A program made the translations under genes and the position numbers. Positions 55,179-64,000 of a DNA stretch of 64,000 nucleotides are shown piece after piece. The DNA lies in contig NHNW01000019.1 of NCBI GenBank assembly GCA_002786025.1, forward strand, positions 496,001 to 560,000. The letters are read 5' to 3'. The DNA is from Zasmidium citrigriseum (lineage: Eukaryota > Ascomycota > Dothideomycetes > Mycosphaerellales > Mycosphaerellaceae). Positions within the stretch are counted from its first letter, which is position 1, and each line of letters starts with the position of its first letter. The notes under the pieces are model-generated. The model did no database searches and was not told the DNA's origin. It saw only the letters and a list, made by a program, of their open reading frames with translations.

Positions 55179-56792
55179 TTACATGGATTGCCCACTGTCA
55201 CCGCTATTCCCCATGGGCATTCCAGGCGGTTGTCCATTTGATGTAAGTCCTATCGTGCCGCCCGCCGGGAGAGGTTGTTGCGAGGACATGCCATTGCCCG
55301 CCGGGCTGTTGCTGTTCTTGATATCATCCCCTCCCCGCTTCTTCTCCTTCTTCGCCCATCGCAAGCCACAAGCATTGCAGAGAGTCTTCGGACCTTTGGG
55401 TCATTTTCTCCATTCCGGCGAGTCCAGGGTTCCGCAGTCAGCGCAAACATATTCGTCGGCGACCTTGAGCTTCTTCTTCTCTTTTTTCGAGCCTTCCCGA
55501 TCCCGATCCAGTAATATGGCGATCCCGGCATCACCTCTAATGAGCGCGGGTGAGGTGTCTCCTGTGGAAATACCATGACTTCGCTCGCCGTCTCGATACC
55601 GCAGACCCGTGAGAAGCTCGATCCCTTCCAGATGTGTACTATTGGCCTCGTATCGCGACATCTTATCTGCAATGCTATCCGGCTTCTGTGATGAGAGCGC
55701 GCTGTCCAAGTTTTGTCGGGTGAGAGCAGTATTCGAGATGGGTGGTTTCGCAGGAGGCGGCATGCCCTGATAATTGGGAGTAGCTCCAGGCGCTTCTGAC
55801 GAGCCTTGCGTATTGTCCGCCCTCGACGCAGCCATTTGCGACTCTGAAGGTGTAGCACCTGCTGCTGACGCTGCCTGCTCCCTGTATAATCTATCTTGCT
55901 CCGCGTTCTCTTCCAGCTCTTCGCGCTTCAACTCTTCAATCCGCTTCATCAACCGCTCGTTCTCAATCTTGTGCTCCAGGAAGGAGTCCAGCAGTGCCGC
56001 GTTCTTGGTAGGATAGGGTCGCGCCATCATGAAGAAACCTCTGCACAATCCCGCGACAGGTAGCGATTGCCCTGCAGGCGTCTGTCCAAATGTCGTTGCG
56101 CCAGGTGGCTCAGGAGTTATGTGCGGATGTCCATCACACTCAAAGATCATATACGTCCCATCATCTTTCTTGAACCGGTAAAAGAATCGCAGCGCATTCC
56201 CACTGGCTATACTCTCATTGAACTCGCGCATGAAAATGCCACTGTCGTCCGGGTGAACCAGCTCGCCGATGAACTTGCCGATGAGCTGGTGGGGCTCATA
56301 TCCTGTTATCGTCTTGCATGACGGTGACACGTACAGTATCCGGCCGTCGGGCGTGAGGATGTGCAGGAAATCCTTGAGCTCTTCGATGATGCGCTGCGAC
56401 CAATTCCGCCTCTTGGTGAATTCGGTGAGTGTGCTGCTGGTCGTTTGGGGCCCCATCCCGAACCCCGTGGGCAGAGGCCCGGCGCCCGCGCCCGTCATCT
56501 GCGTGTCCTGTTGCGCCTGCTCTCTCGCGGCGTTGTATGCGCCGTTGCTGGCGCTGGTGGCCATGGCGTGGTCCTGGGCGGGCGCGCTGGTGCCATTGCT
56601 CGCGTGCTGGGGCGTGATGGGATTGTAGGTATTGTCGGCGGAACCAGACAGGTCGAGGTCCAAGTCCATGGGCAGGCTCATGTCCATGTCCAGGCCGTTC
56701 ATCATGGAGCCATCGTGGCCCAGCATGGCCATATCCGCCGCGGTGGGCGCCATGTTAAGGCCCGCATCGCCTGGTCCAGGGTATAGCGACAT
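55179..56792 (-). CDS. wc-2: White collar-2 (PAS / GATA zinc finger) interrupted by an in-frame TGA
   Basis: Partner of the blue-light receptor WC-1 in the white collar complex, which activates light-responsive and clock genes in the nucleus. The Met/Asp/Gly-rich N-terminus (1-120) is followed by one PAS domain (about 130-260: [43 protein letters not shown]) and a coiled coil (about 265-310). A GATA-type finger starts at about 450: [14 protein letters not shown]. Codon 464 (55401-55403) is TGA, where WC-2 proteins have Gly. The same frame then continues [21 protein letters not shown] and runs to a stop at 55179. Counting the TGA as one residue, the finger spacing is C-x2-C-x18-C-x2-C, exactly that of WC-2, so this is a substitution (GGA to TGA would suffice), not an indel. 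No GT...AG pair could remove it. Translation is predicted to stop at 463 aa, losing half the finger and the basic tail, unless the base is an error or is read through. Confidence 0.93.
55401..55403 (-). other. wc-2: In-frame TGA within the wc-2 zinc finger
   Basis: Reads TGA CCC on the coding strand. It follows the EWRK codons and precedes those for [11 protein letters not shown] followed by C is the most leaky stop tetranucleotide in eukaryotes, so partial read-through is possible, but the flanking CCC is not the strong CUA context. Confidence 0.95.
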
Positions 56793-57662
56793 CCAGCAGC
56801 ACTATTTCGGCTTGGGGTTCGCCAGCAGTCTCGCCTTGGCTGGATCGAGCGATCTGAGGTGCGGCTGGTGAGATGACAAGCCACCGCTTGAGGACGAAGA
56901 ACAGGGGAGGCGGCAGCAGCACCGCGCAGGCAGTTACCGCGAGGTTCTGCCACCCGACGATGATGCAGCTCGCCGGCGTAGTAAGCGGAGGGGGGGCAAG
57001 TCGTGGTGGGTGACAAGATACACGGCGAGGGGCATGGAGGTCCGGTGCAGAATCGATGTCGTACAGGACGTGTGAGACGGTGCTCGAGCTCGGTGGCTTG
57101 CTGCGTGTTGTTTCAGACGGCCTGTTTTTCTTGGTCGGGCATCATCGCTCGACTGTTCGCAAGTCGTCAACGCTTTGCCGGCCCAGGACTTGAACCGATG
57201 GCGCTGCACTGCGCAGAGACGTCCAGGGTCAACGCCATTACGGCAGTGGCTTGCCCACGTTCTGCGTCTAAATCAACGTGCATCTCGAGTGCAACAGAAT
57301 AAGAATGTAGGTAAATGGAAAGGAGAAGGTGAGGTTCAAAGAAGGACGAATAGATTTATTAATTAAAGTGCACAGGTGACTCTGCCTTCTCCCCGGGCCA
57401 CGTTCAGATCCTTCGTCGCGCTCGATCGATGCCATTAGAGTTGTGGATACTAGAGGTGCAGCTTATTGCGAATCGATCGAATGGACGGAGGCAGATTCCA
57501 AGATCCAGCGCATCGGCTTGATCATCGTCGTGACCATGGTCTTTCACCAAGTCACTGGCATCGATAAACACAACAGACAGTATGTGGTCAAGGATACGAA
57601 AAGCATACGATTCGTCTAGAGAATACGAGTAACTAGGTGAAGAAACATTACAACATAAGAAC
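56793..57662. other. Intergenic region upstream of wc-2
   Basis: Promoter side of wc-2 and 3' side of the sedolisin gene. Short frames here have no recognisable content. I did not find a convincing light-response or clock element. Confidence 0.5.
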
Positions 57663-59605
57663 TCAATTGTTCATCGCCAACGCCAGCAACTTCTCATAGT
57701 CGGGCGTTCCCCAGCCGGTGGCCGTGTCCCAACCAACAACCGCCTGCCACGACGCATTAGGGATGACAGGCGTCTGGAGGCCAGAGTATTGATCAGTGTC
57801 AGTACAGCCTGACGAGCCACCATTGGTGATGTCGTTCAGTCCCTGGTAGCCCTCTTTGTATATCCAAGGGTTGAGGAAACCCATAGGAGGCTTGCCGGCC
57901 TGAACTCGCTGAGCGTTGATCAAGGCGATGATACCGGCGAACACAGGCGCAGAGGCTGATGTCCCGCTTATGAGCTTATCCTCGCCTTTGTCGATAACAT
58001 GGAAGTTCAACCCTTGTGCAGCGACATCTGGCATGGCGCGACCGCCTCTGTTGAAGAGTCCGCTGTGAGTGTTGCCGAGCTGGGCCAGGTAGTCCGTCAC
58101 AGCCTTTTCCTGGTACGCAGGGCGTCGCCAGGTGTCGGAGAAACCGCCGGAAGAGAAGTCGACAGCCATCTCGGGGTTGCTACCAGTCGTCCCTCCAACA
58201 GCCGTCACGAAGGGGCAGGCGGCTGGGAATATGGGCATGAACTTGACCTTTCTGCGGCCATCGTTTGAGAGGCAGCCACTGCCAACACCAGTATCGCCAG
58301 ATGCAAACAAGATGGAGACTCCACGAGCACCGAGCTGGCCAAACATGCTGCAGACGGTTCTGCGGTATTGCTCGGGCACCGACTGCTCATTCTCGCCATA
58401 CGAGACAGCCAGTGTGTGAGGAAGTTCTTCATCCGGCTGAGCAAGAACAAACTGCAGGAAGTCCAAATATGGCTCATTTGTGCTCTCGTTAGGTTGCGAC
58501 AAATCTGCCACCAATGGACCCCTGCCGGCTGTCGAGTAAGAGTGCATGTTGATGGGAAAGCCCGCGGCCTGTAGGTATTGTGCGTCGAGATTGCCTTCTG
58601 TACTGTCTTCTGGAGAGTTCTGGTCGTGCAAGCCACCCGCAATATTGGTCGTTGAGAAGTTGGCGCCGTATGCCTGTGGGAAGTACTCGGCCTGGAACTC
58701 GAGAAGATCATTGAACCTGGGATATTGCTCCAAGAAGTTGGCAAATGCCATGAACCCGCAAGAACCATTGTCAATATGCGGTTGGTCTGGGATGTTGTAT
58801 AGATCTCGAAGGCAGGCGGGTGTCACTTCGCCATTGCAGCCGTTGTCACCTGCAGCTGGGCCCAGTGTGCCGTTAGCAGCAGGGCTCATGCCTCCCTGCG
58901 ATTGGGATTGCGATTGAGATTGTGACGATCCAGATTGCGATTGTGACTGAGACTGCGACTGAGGCGTCCCCGGTCCAGATTGCGAAGGCTTGGTGTAGAA
59001 TGGTGCAGCTCCGAGAACCTTGACGTCCAAAACTTGACTTCTCTCAGGACGTGTCTCGCCAAAGCGTGTTGTCGGCTGGATCATGTCAATGAAGCTGATA
59101 ATGGTCAGTTACTTTACACAGAAACATCAACTTGTACACACCGATGAAGTTCTGAAGGCACCGAGTATTCCAACGTGCGAACTTTCCGGTCGCCATGTCG
59201 ATTCTCGTACAGGGCAAACGTCGTGTCCAGCAGCGTCTCGGCGAGCTCAACGGGACAAACAAAGTTTATCCACTCGCCATCGTCTGCAAGAGCTTCTCGG
59301 CTGACACCTGATTGAAGGAGCCAGTTCATTACCGATGCCGTGGCCTCGGAGGTTGGCCGCATCATGAATTTGAGCTCATCACGCTTCATGTGCTTGCCGT
59401 ACATCTTGTGACCCGGAGTCGAGATATCAAGTAGAGTCTGCTCGAACAGTCCTTGGTTTGGTGAATTCATTGCTATCCGCAAGAGCAGTCGTTCTTCTGG
59501 AAGTGGACGGCCAACTTCCTTCCAACCGTCAGGTATCTCCCGTAAGGATTCCATCAGGTGAGCACTGGCAGCGCCCAGGAGGGCGAGAAAGAATCCGGAG
59601 CGCAT
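57663..59605 (-). CDS. Secreted sedolisin (tripeptidyl-peptidase, family S53)
   Basis: Acid-active serine-carboxyl protease that degrades proteins outside the cell. Exons 59142-59605 and 57663-59094 (47-bp intron, GTGTGT...CTGAC...CAG) give 631 aa. The signal peptide is MRSGFFLALLGAASA. The pro-domain (about 20-190) has GHKMYGKHMKRDEL and ends ELHRFIDMIQPTTRFG across the splice. The catalytic Glu and Asp lie in STEGNLDAQY, the oxyanion Asp in ASGDTGVG, and the Ser in ISGTSASAP; a C-terminal calcium site is suggested by LNDITNG and GWDTATGWG. Between propeptide and catalytic domain is a Ser-Gln repeat tract (about 205-235) coded by near-perfect tandem codons. The chosen ATG is the first in frame; a TTG lies two codons before it. 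All catalytic residues are intact. Confidence 0.93.
58898..58976 (-). repeat. Ser-Gln coding tandem repeat in the sedolisin gene
   Basis: Imperfect hexanucleotide repeat encoding alternating Ser and Gln in two runs split by GSS, placed in the linker after the propeptide. Such tracts vary in length between strains by slippage. Confidence 0.8.
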
Positions 59606-61245
59606 CGTCAATGCTCAGCCCTCGGCCGTGAAATTGAGGTGAAGGATGGATTGGGATAGGGAAAGCAGTCACTTTTAACAGTATCGCCAAGTCATCCGGT
59701 AGTTGAAGTAGTCCCAGCACGTGTGCGAGAGGAGTACGAATGCTTCTCAGGTGTACCTGTCTTCGATTTTATAGGCCAAGCTGCTCAACCGGGATATCGT
59801 ATGTTGGCCAGGCACGTAACTTTGGGTGCGAGATTAGTTGCCAGGCACGCAAGAAGTACAAGAGTCTTGTGCTCACTCAAAGCGAATGTGTTGCCTCGTG
59901 GAGAAATGCTCGCGATGGTGATGTCCTTCTTGCGGATGAAACGGTATTGCATGCGGAGGATGTGCCGGCAGGGAACCTTTAATACTGAAGAGTCGAAGTC
60001 TCCTGCGAAACACACCGCGGGTGGTGTTTACAGGAAGCAACAAGCCGTGTGAACCGGCCTTGCCGATCTCCAGCATATCGGACCTGGTCATCCCTGCCTG
60101 AGTGTGATGCAGACAACGTGGTACGAACTTTTTCAGACACCACCTTGCTTGAGTGATCGAGTGCAGTCTGGTTTGAGTTAGAAGAAGCCGGGTTCAATGT
60201 GAAGATTTCGTGTTGATTGGCCGGAACCAAATCGCTGCAAGTCCGCTTAACGGTGGTGCCAAACCGTTCGAATGGAATATCCCACTGCCGTTTCTCTCCT
60301 TGAACGCATTCTTGGCTCTTGACATCGAAGAAGCAACGCCTAGCATGGCCAGGAACGGCGTGAGTCGAGACGCTTTTGGCACCAAGATCTCGGATGCGTG
60401 GGATTACCAACAGCAATCCCATCAGCTGACAACATGGGCAATCCTGGATTACACTTCATCTCGAAAAAGAACAACCTCTCCAGTTCAGGAGACCCTGCGG
60501 CATCAACCAAAATGCCGACACGGGGATTTCGGCTGCCTTCGAGGTGGGCTTTTGGCACTACCACAGTAGTCGTTTCGAATCGCGACGGACTTGGACCATC
60601 TGCTCTGTTTTGTAGCGCTGCCAGACTGTTGACATCCGAATGCGAGAGTTCGAGGGGAATTTCAGTCCATGGCATGTCGCAAACCAGGATGGATTGCGTT
60701 GCTGGGCTGCCCAGCAGTCCTTTCAAATTTCGCAATCTCTTGCCTCACGCTCATAAAGTAGAGTTCGCAAGGTGTCGAACAGATGTTCCTGTCACTGCAC
60801 TCTCATCTCCATCGACCTCGCGGTTGGGCCCTCAACGAACGAAGCGGCCAAGTGAGTCCAAGTGCTTGAGGTGAGCGTGTGGTCATGGGTCACCTCTGCG
60901 GCAGTGACGATGGTCACCACGTGGATGAGCAGTCACACAGATGAAGTGCATTTCTGCCACGGCTGTCCAAGACGGCCTTCATGTCCGTATCGTATTGATC
61001 CGTAAATGATTGTGTTGACGAGGATGAGATGTGGTGGGAGAATTGGGAGGGAAGGAATCGCCCGCGAATTTTTGCCATTTCATGAATCTGGTCCTCCGAA
61101 AAACCGTTGACGTTGGGCGAGGCAAGCGAAGACATCATCGTCGCGCAAACATGCGGCAACACACATATTCCAGCAGTTGATCGCCTGCAGTCCCACGCCA
61201 TACCGTCTGGTCGGCTCTCATTGTGGCCCGGCACGGCGTCATACA
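59606..61245. other. Intergenic region, sedolisin / DUF1365 protein, with an unsupported coding-like stretch
   Basis: About 1.6 kb upstream of two divergent genes. A minus-strand frame at 60340-60735 (131 aa, contains RFETTTVVVPKAHLEGSRNPRVG) and another at 59979-60422 look protein-like and could be exons of one small gene, but no splice pair joins them cleanly and no family is recognised. Nothing else seen. Confidence 0.4.
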
Positions 61246-63342
61246 ATGGGAGCAGCTCCTGGCGGCCATTCCACCGAGACAGGCCCATCAAAAGCCGCGA
61301 TCTTGATCTCTATCTGGGCTTTTGCAACACTCTTCTGGAGCATCTTCACCGAGCCTCACAGGACCTTTGCCGCCCGCATAATACTGTTCCAGCCGCTGTG
61401 GATCGTGCGAATGGTTTCCGGTGACCTGACCTGGGACCAGGATCTGGGTCTCTTCCTCGCGGTGCACTATGTCTACTCCTTCTGGTCCGGATCCTGGAGT
61501 TTGCCCACGTTCAACGATCTGAAACGCTACGATCTGCGCGATGAAGTGGTGCAAGTATACCTTCAAATCTTCGCTCTGCTGGGAGTCTGCGGTTCCTTTG
61601 CTGGTGGGATCGTTCGCCGTGGCCACCAACTCAAAGACGAAGAACCGAGTGGACCTTCTCGTCAGCAGAGCATCGAGGAAGCACTCTTACCTCCTCTCTT
61701 GATCACCAGTCGCACCACTCACTCTCGCCTGTTTCCTCAGAAACACTCATTTTCGTATTCATATCTGTTCGCTGGCATTCCCGTTGGTCTTCAGGGCAGA
61801 GTGAGCAATGTCTTGTCCGTCGACAGCCCGACACCCGCTTGGTTCGATGTTAGATCCAAGGACTACCTCGAGCGAGGCTACGATTCATCCGGTCTGGGGG
61901 AGAAGCTGAAACGCTACCTTCATGCCGAAGGCGTGACTGACCGAGACTATGCCTTCGCATATCTTGTCACCGCGCCTCGATTTCTGGGCTACAGTTTCAA
62001 CCCGGTTTCATTCTGGTATATCTACGATTCGGACACGTATCTCAATTACATGGTCCTGGAAGTCAACAACACCTTCGACGAGCGCAGAATGTACCTTCTC
62101 AAGATGGACAGCTCAAAGGATGCCAGCAAAGACTTCGCCAACGGCCCAACCGAACAGTCTTCAAACATGCTTGTGTTCAATGAGTCATGGAGCAAAGACT
62201 TTCACGTCTCACCTTTCAACAGCCGCAAAGGAACATACTCCCTTCGAGCTGTTGACCCTTTGGCCGCCTTTCAGGAGACTGGCCACGTTAAGATCGATAA
62301 CACTATCGTCCTTCGTTCCTCAAAAGTGCATCCCAAGATCGTTGCTCGAGTCTGGTCTGAAGGTATTCCCAAGGATCCTACGACGGTAACCACTTTCCAG
62401 TTGACAAAGTTTATTCTGGCTTGGTGGTGGGTTGGACTGGCCACATTTCCTCGGATTGTTTGGGAAGCACGGAAGTTGTTTTTCCAGCGCAAGCTACATG
62501 TCTGGTTCCGACCCGAAGTCACAGACACGAGCATCGGCCGAACATACAGCGATGATGAGAAGTCCTTGGAAGAGTTCTTCCGGGCTTTCCTTACCGATGC
62601 TGTCGAGAACGCCAGGAAACCACTTCGAGTGATATACGAACCCGCGCATCACGATGGGGGAGAAATCGTACTTTATTCGCCCGGGTTCACTTACGAGGAG
62701 GACCACTCGCGAACCTTGACAATCAAGGTCTTGTCGCCTGCGTTCTACAGCCGCTTCATCCACTACGCTCATGCCAAGGAGGCGTTTGACCGAGAGTGTC
62801 TGACGACTGATGAGAAGAACCGTACGGTCGCTCTTCAAGGAACAGATGCTCTTCCCGCCCTGCTAGACGCCGTGAAGGATACCACTCAGAACATCAAACA
62901 AAGATCGAAGAAGCCGACTCTTCTGAACAACCTGCGGTGGAGTTTGCTTAGACGACTCAGGTGTCCTCCCGCTGCGGCAAGCTACCCAAGCGACGAAAGC
63001 AGACTTGACCACGAGTACACGGTGCAAGATATCCGAGCCTTTCACTTCTCAGAGCTGGACCAATACGTACGGCAGACGCACAACAACGGCGATGAATACC
63101 GTCGCATCGCTATCAAGCTCTTCATGGCTGAACGTATGGCATTCGGACTCCCTGCATTGGTGGCAATGTGTGACTGGATTCTTCGATCAATACTGATACT
63201 CTTGCCCATGGCATTCTCGGAAAGCGCCAAAGCCTTCGACGTGTTGCGACTAAGGACCTTTGTGAAGGCGGATCTAGGCAAGACATTGATTCTGCTGCTT
63301 TTAGCGAATGCTGTGCATTTGTGGAGTTTCATAAAAGGGTGA
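61246..63342 (+). CDS. DUF1365-family membrane-associated protein
   Basis: Single-exon, 698 aa from the first ATG in frame. The N-terminal region is hydrophobic (about 18-36, about 70-85, about 112-130). The DUF1365 domain (about 145-560) is recognised by LLITSRTTHSRLFPQKHSFSY, DRDYAFAYLVTAPRFLGYSFNPVSFWY, LEVNNTFDERRMYLL and KDFHVSPFNSR, blocks conserved from bacteria to fungi. Hydrophobic segments also occur at about 408-425, 635-655 and 680-695. In bacteria, DUF1365 genes often sit near a cyclopropane-fatty-acid synthase-like gene and a short-chain dehydrogenase, hinting at lipid modification; no such neighbour is present here. Biochemical function is unknown. Confidence 0.85.
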   Translation: MGAAPGGHSTETGPSKAAILISIWAFATLFWSIFTEPHRTFAARIILFQPLWIVRMVSGDLTWDQDLGLFLAVHYVYSFWSGSWSLPTFNDLKRYDLRDEVVQVYLQIFALLGVCGSFAGGIVRRGHQLKDEEPSGPSRQQSIEEALLPPLLITSRTTHSRLFPQKHSFSYSYLFAGIPVGLQGRVSNVLSVDSPTPAWFDVRSKDYLERGYDSSGLGEKLKRYLHAEGVTDRDYAFAYLVTAPRFLGYSFNPVSFWYIYDSDTYLNYMVLEVNNTFDERRMYLLKMDSSKDASKDFANGPTEQSSNMLVFNESWSKDFHVSPFNSRKGTYSLRAVDPLAAFQETGHVKIDNTIVLRSSKVHPKIVARVWSEGIPKDPTTVTTFQLTKFILAWWWVGLATFPRIVWEARKLFFQRKLHVWFRPEVTDTSIGRTYSDDEKSLEEFFRAFLTDAVENARKPLRVIYEPAHHDGGEIVLYSPGFTYEEDHSRTLTIKVLSPAFYSRFIHYAHAKEAFDRECLTTDEKNRTVALQGTDALPALLDAVKDTTQNIKQRSKKPTLLNNLRWSLLRRLRCPPAAASYPSDESRLDHEYTVQDIRAFHFSELDQYVRQTHNNGDEYRRIAIKLFMAERMAFGLPALVAMCDWILRSILILLPMAFSESAKAFDVLRLRTFVKADLGKTLILLLLANAVHLWSFIKG

Positions 63343-63666
63343 AAGACGATGCCAGCCAGTGTTTTTGGAAAGTGTTCAGCTGTGCCTCTCTTTTCCTCTT
63401 CTCAACGTGGCAGTGAAGGTAGGGGCTGTGCAGCCAGGCAGAAGGAACGCTTGAACTATGCGGCACATGCTTGACCCACACACGGCAGATTCTCCACGGC
63501 AAGGAGGGCTTTGGTAGGTCGACTATTTGCAGACACTGTCGCAGAGTGGCACAGGAAAAACAAACAAAACTTTGAAAATTGCTCGTCGTGCAACAAAGCC
63601 CGCCGACAACATCCCCTTCGCACTTCGCACTTCATCCGACGAAGCGACGCACCGCAACAACACAAC
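63343..63666. other. Intergenic region
   Basis: Between two plus-strand genes; nothing recognised. Confidence 0.5.
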
Positions 63667-64000
63667 ATGGCGGGAAACACGGGACTGAAGTTCATCGCCC
63701 TCGCGGTTTTGTTCGAGTACGTCTTTATCAAGCCTTACATCATGCCCTACGACCCAGATGCCGGTCCCGACTTCATCGGTTTCGGCCTCGTCCACGCGGT
63801 AAGTCGCCCTTCATCGTCCTCACTAGAGACTCGACTCTCTAGCACGAAGAAAAGCAACTGACATCACCCTCAGGTCCTCGCATACTTCGGAAAAATCAAC
63901 ATCAAAGACCTCGACGACTCGCGCAAGAAGTCCGCCTACCTCAACGGTCTCCTCGGTGGTATCTGCGGCTACGCTTGGCTTCTCCTGCACCTTTCCTTCC
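63667..64000 (+). CDS. Small membrane protein, 3' end outside the window
   Basis: Exon 63667-63798 and the start of a second exon from 63874 (75-bp intron, GTAAGT...CTGAC...CAG); the frame is still open at the window edge. The ATG has a fair context (CAACATGGCG). The visible 86 residues hold a hydrophobic N-terminal segment (about 7-22), a Pro/Asp/Gly loop (IMPYDPDAGPDFIGFG), a second hydrophobic stretch formed across the splice (VHAVLAYFG) and a third (LLGGICGYAWLLLHLSF). I do not recognise the family; a small multi-span membrane protein is the safest description. Confidence 0.65.

Noticed and set aside
55096..55578. Plus-strand 160-aa frame opposite the end of wc-2
   Set aside because: Antisense of the zinc-finger region; the minus-strand WC-2 similarity is decisive.

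Overview
The window looks like nuclear DNA of a filamentous ascomycete (Pezizomycotina, most likely a Dothideomycete; this placement is an inference). Evidence: genes are monocistronic and interrupted by short introns (mostly 45-65 bp, GT...AG, with CTAAC/CTGAC-like branch sites). The gene content is typical of mould genomes: a HET-domain protein, a group III HAMP-repeat histidine kinase, white collar-2, Clr2, a LaeA-like methyltransferase, a sedolisin and a subtilisin. I see no CRISPR array, operon, rRNA, convincing tRNA or intact transposon. Many genes needed splicing by eye; exon coordinates are given in each entry and every spliced frame closes as an exact multiple of three.

Layout. 0-10 kb: the 3' part of a secreted subtilisin, a COG7-like Golgi tether subunit (-), a PARP/E2 fusion protein, a five-exon four-TM protein (-) and a HET-domain protein. 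10-16 kb: a secreted aldose 1-epimerase-like protein, an acidic orphan, a fungal transcription-factor-like protein without a zinc cluster (-) and the probable remnant of a second gene. 16-22 kb: Clr2 silencing factor (-), a single-pass glycoprotein and a small F-box-like/2EXR-type protein. 22-33 kb: a NIK1/OS-1 osmosensor histidine kinase, a bZIP factor and a peroxisomal ABCD half-transporter. 33-40 kb: a second 2EXR-type protein, an aldehyde dehydrogenase (-), a SPRY protein with PPxY motifs (-) and a metallo-beta-lactamase-like protein. 40-51 kb: a second, six-exon hybrid histidine kinase, a 3.7-kb gene-free stretch and a LaeA-like methyltransferase. 52-64 kb: mitochondrial D-lactate dehydrogenase (-), white collar-2 (-), a sedolisin (-), a DUF1365 membrane protein and the start of a small membrane protein at the right edge.

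The genes do not form one pathway. Recurring themes are signalling (two histidine kinases, WC-2, bZIP), chromatin and gene regulation (Clr2, PARP/E2, LaeA-like), and secreted hydrolases. The strongest anomaly is an in-frame TGA inside the GATA zinc finger of white collar-2, exactly where family members have glycine; the reading frame is intact on both sides. Second is the PARP/UBE2Q-like fusion with an H-Y-Y triad. Nothing here can be called an undescribed multi-gene system.
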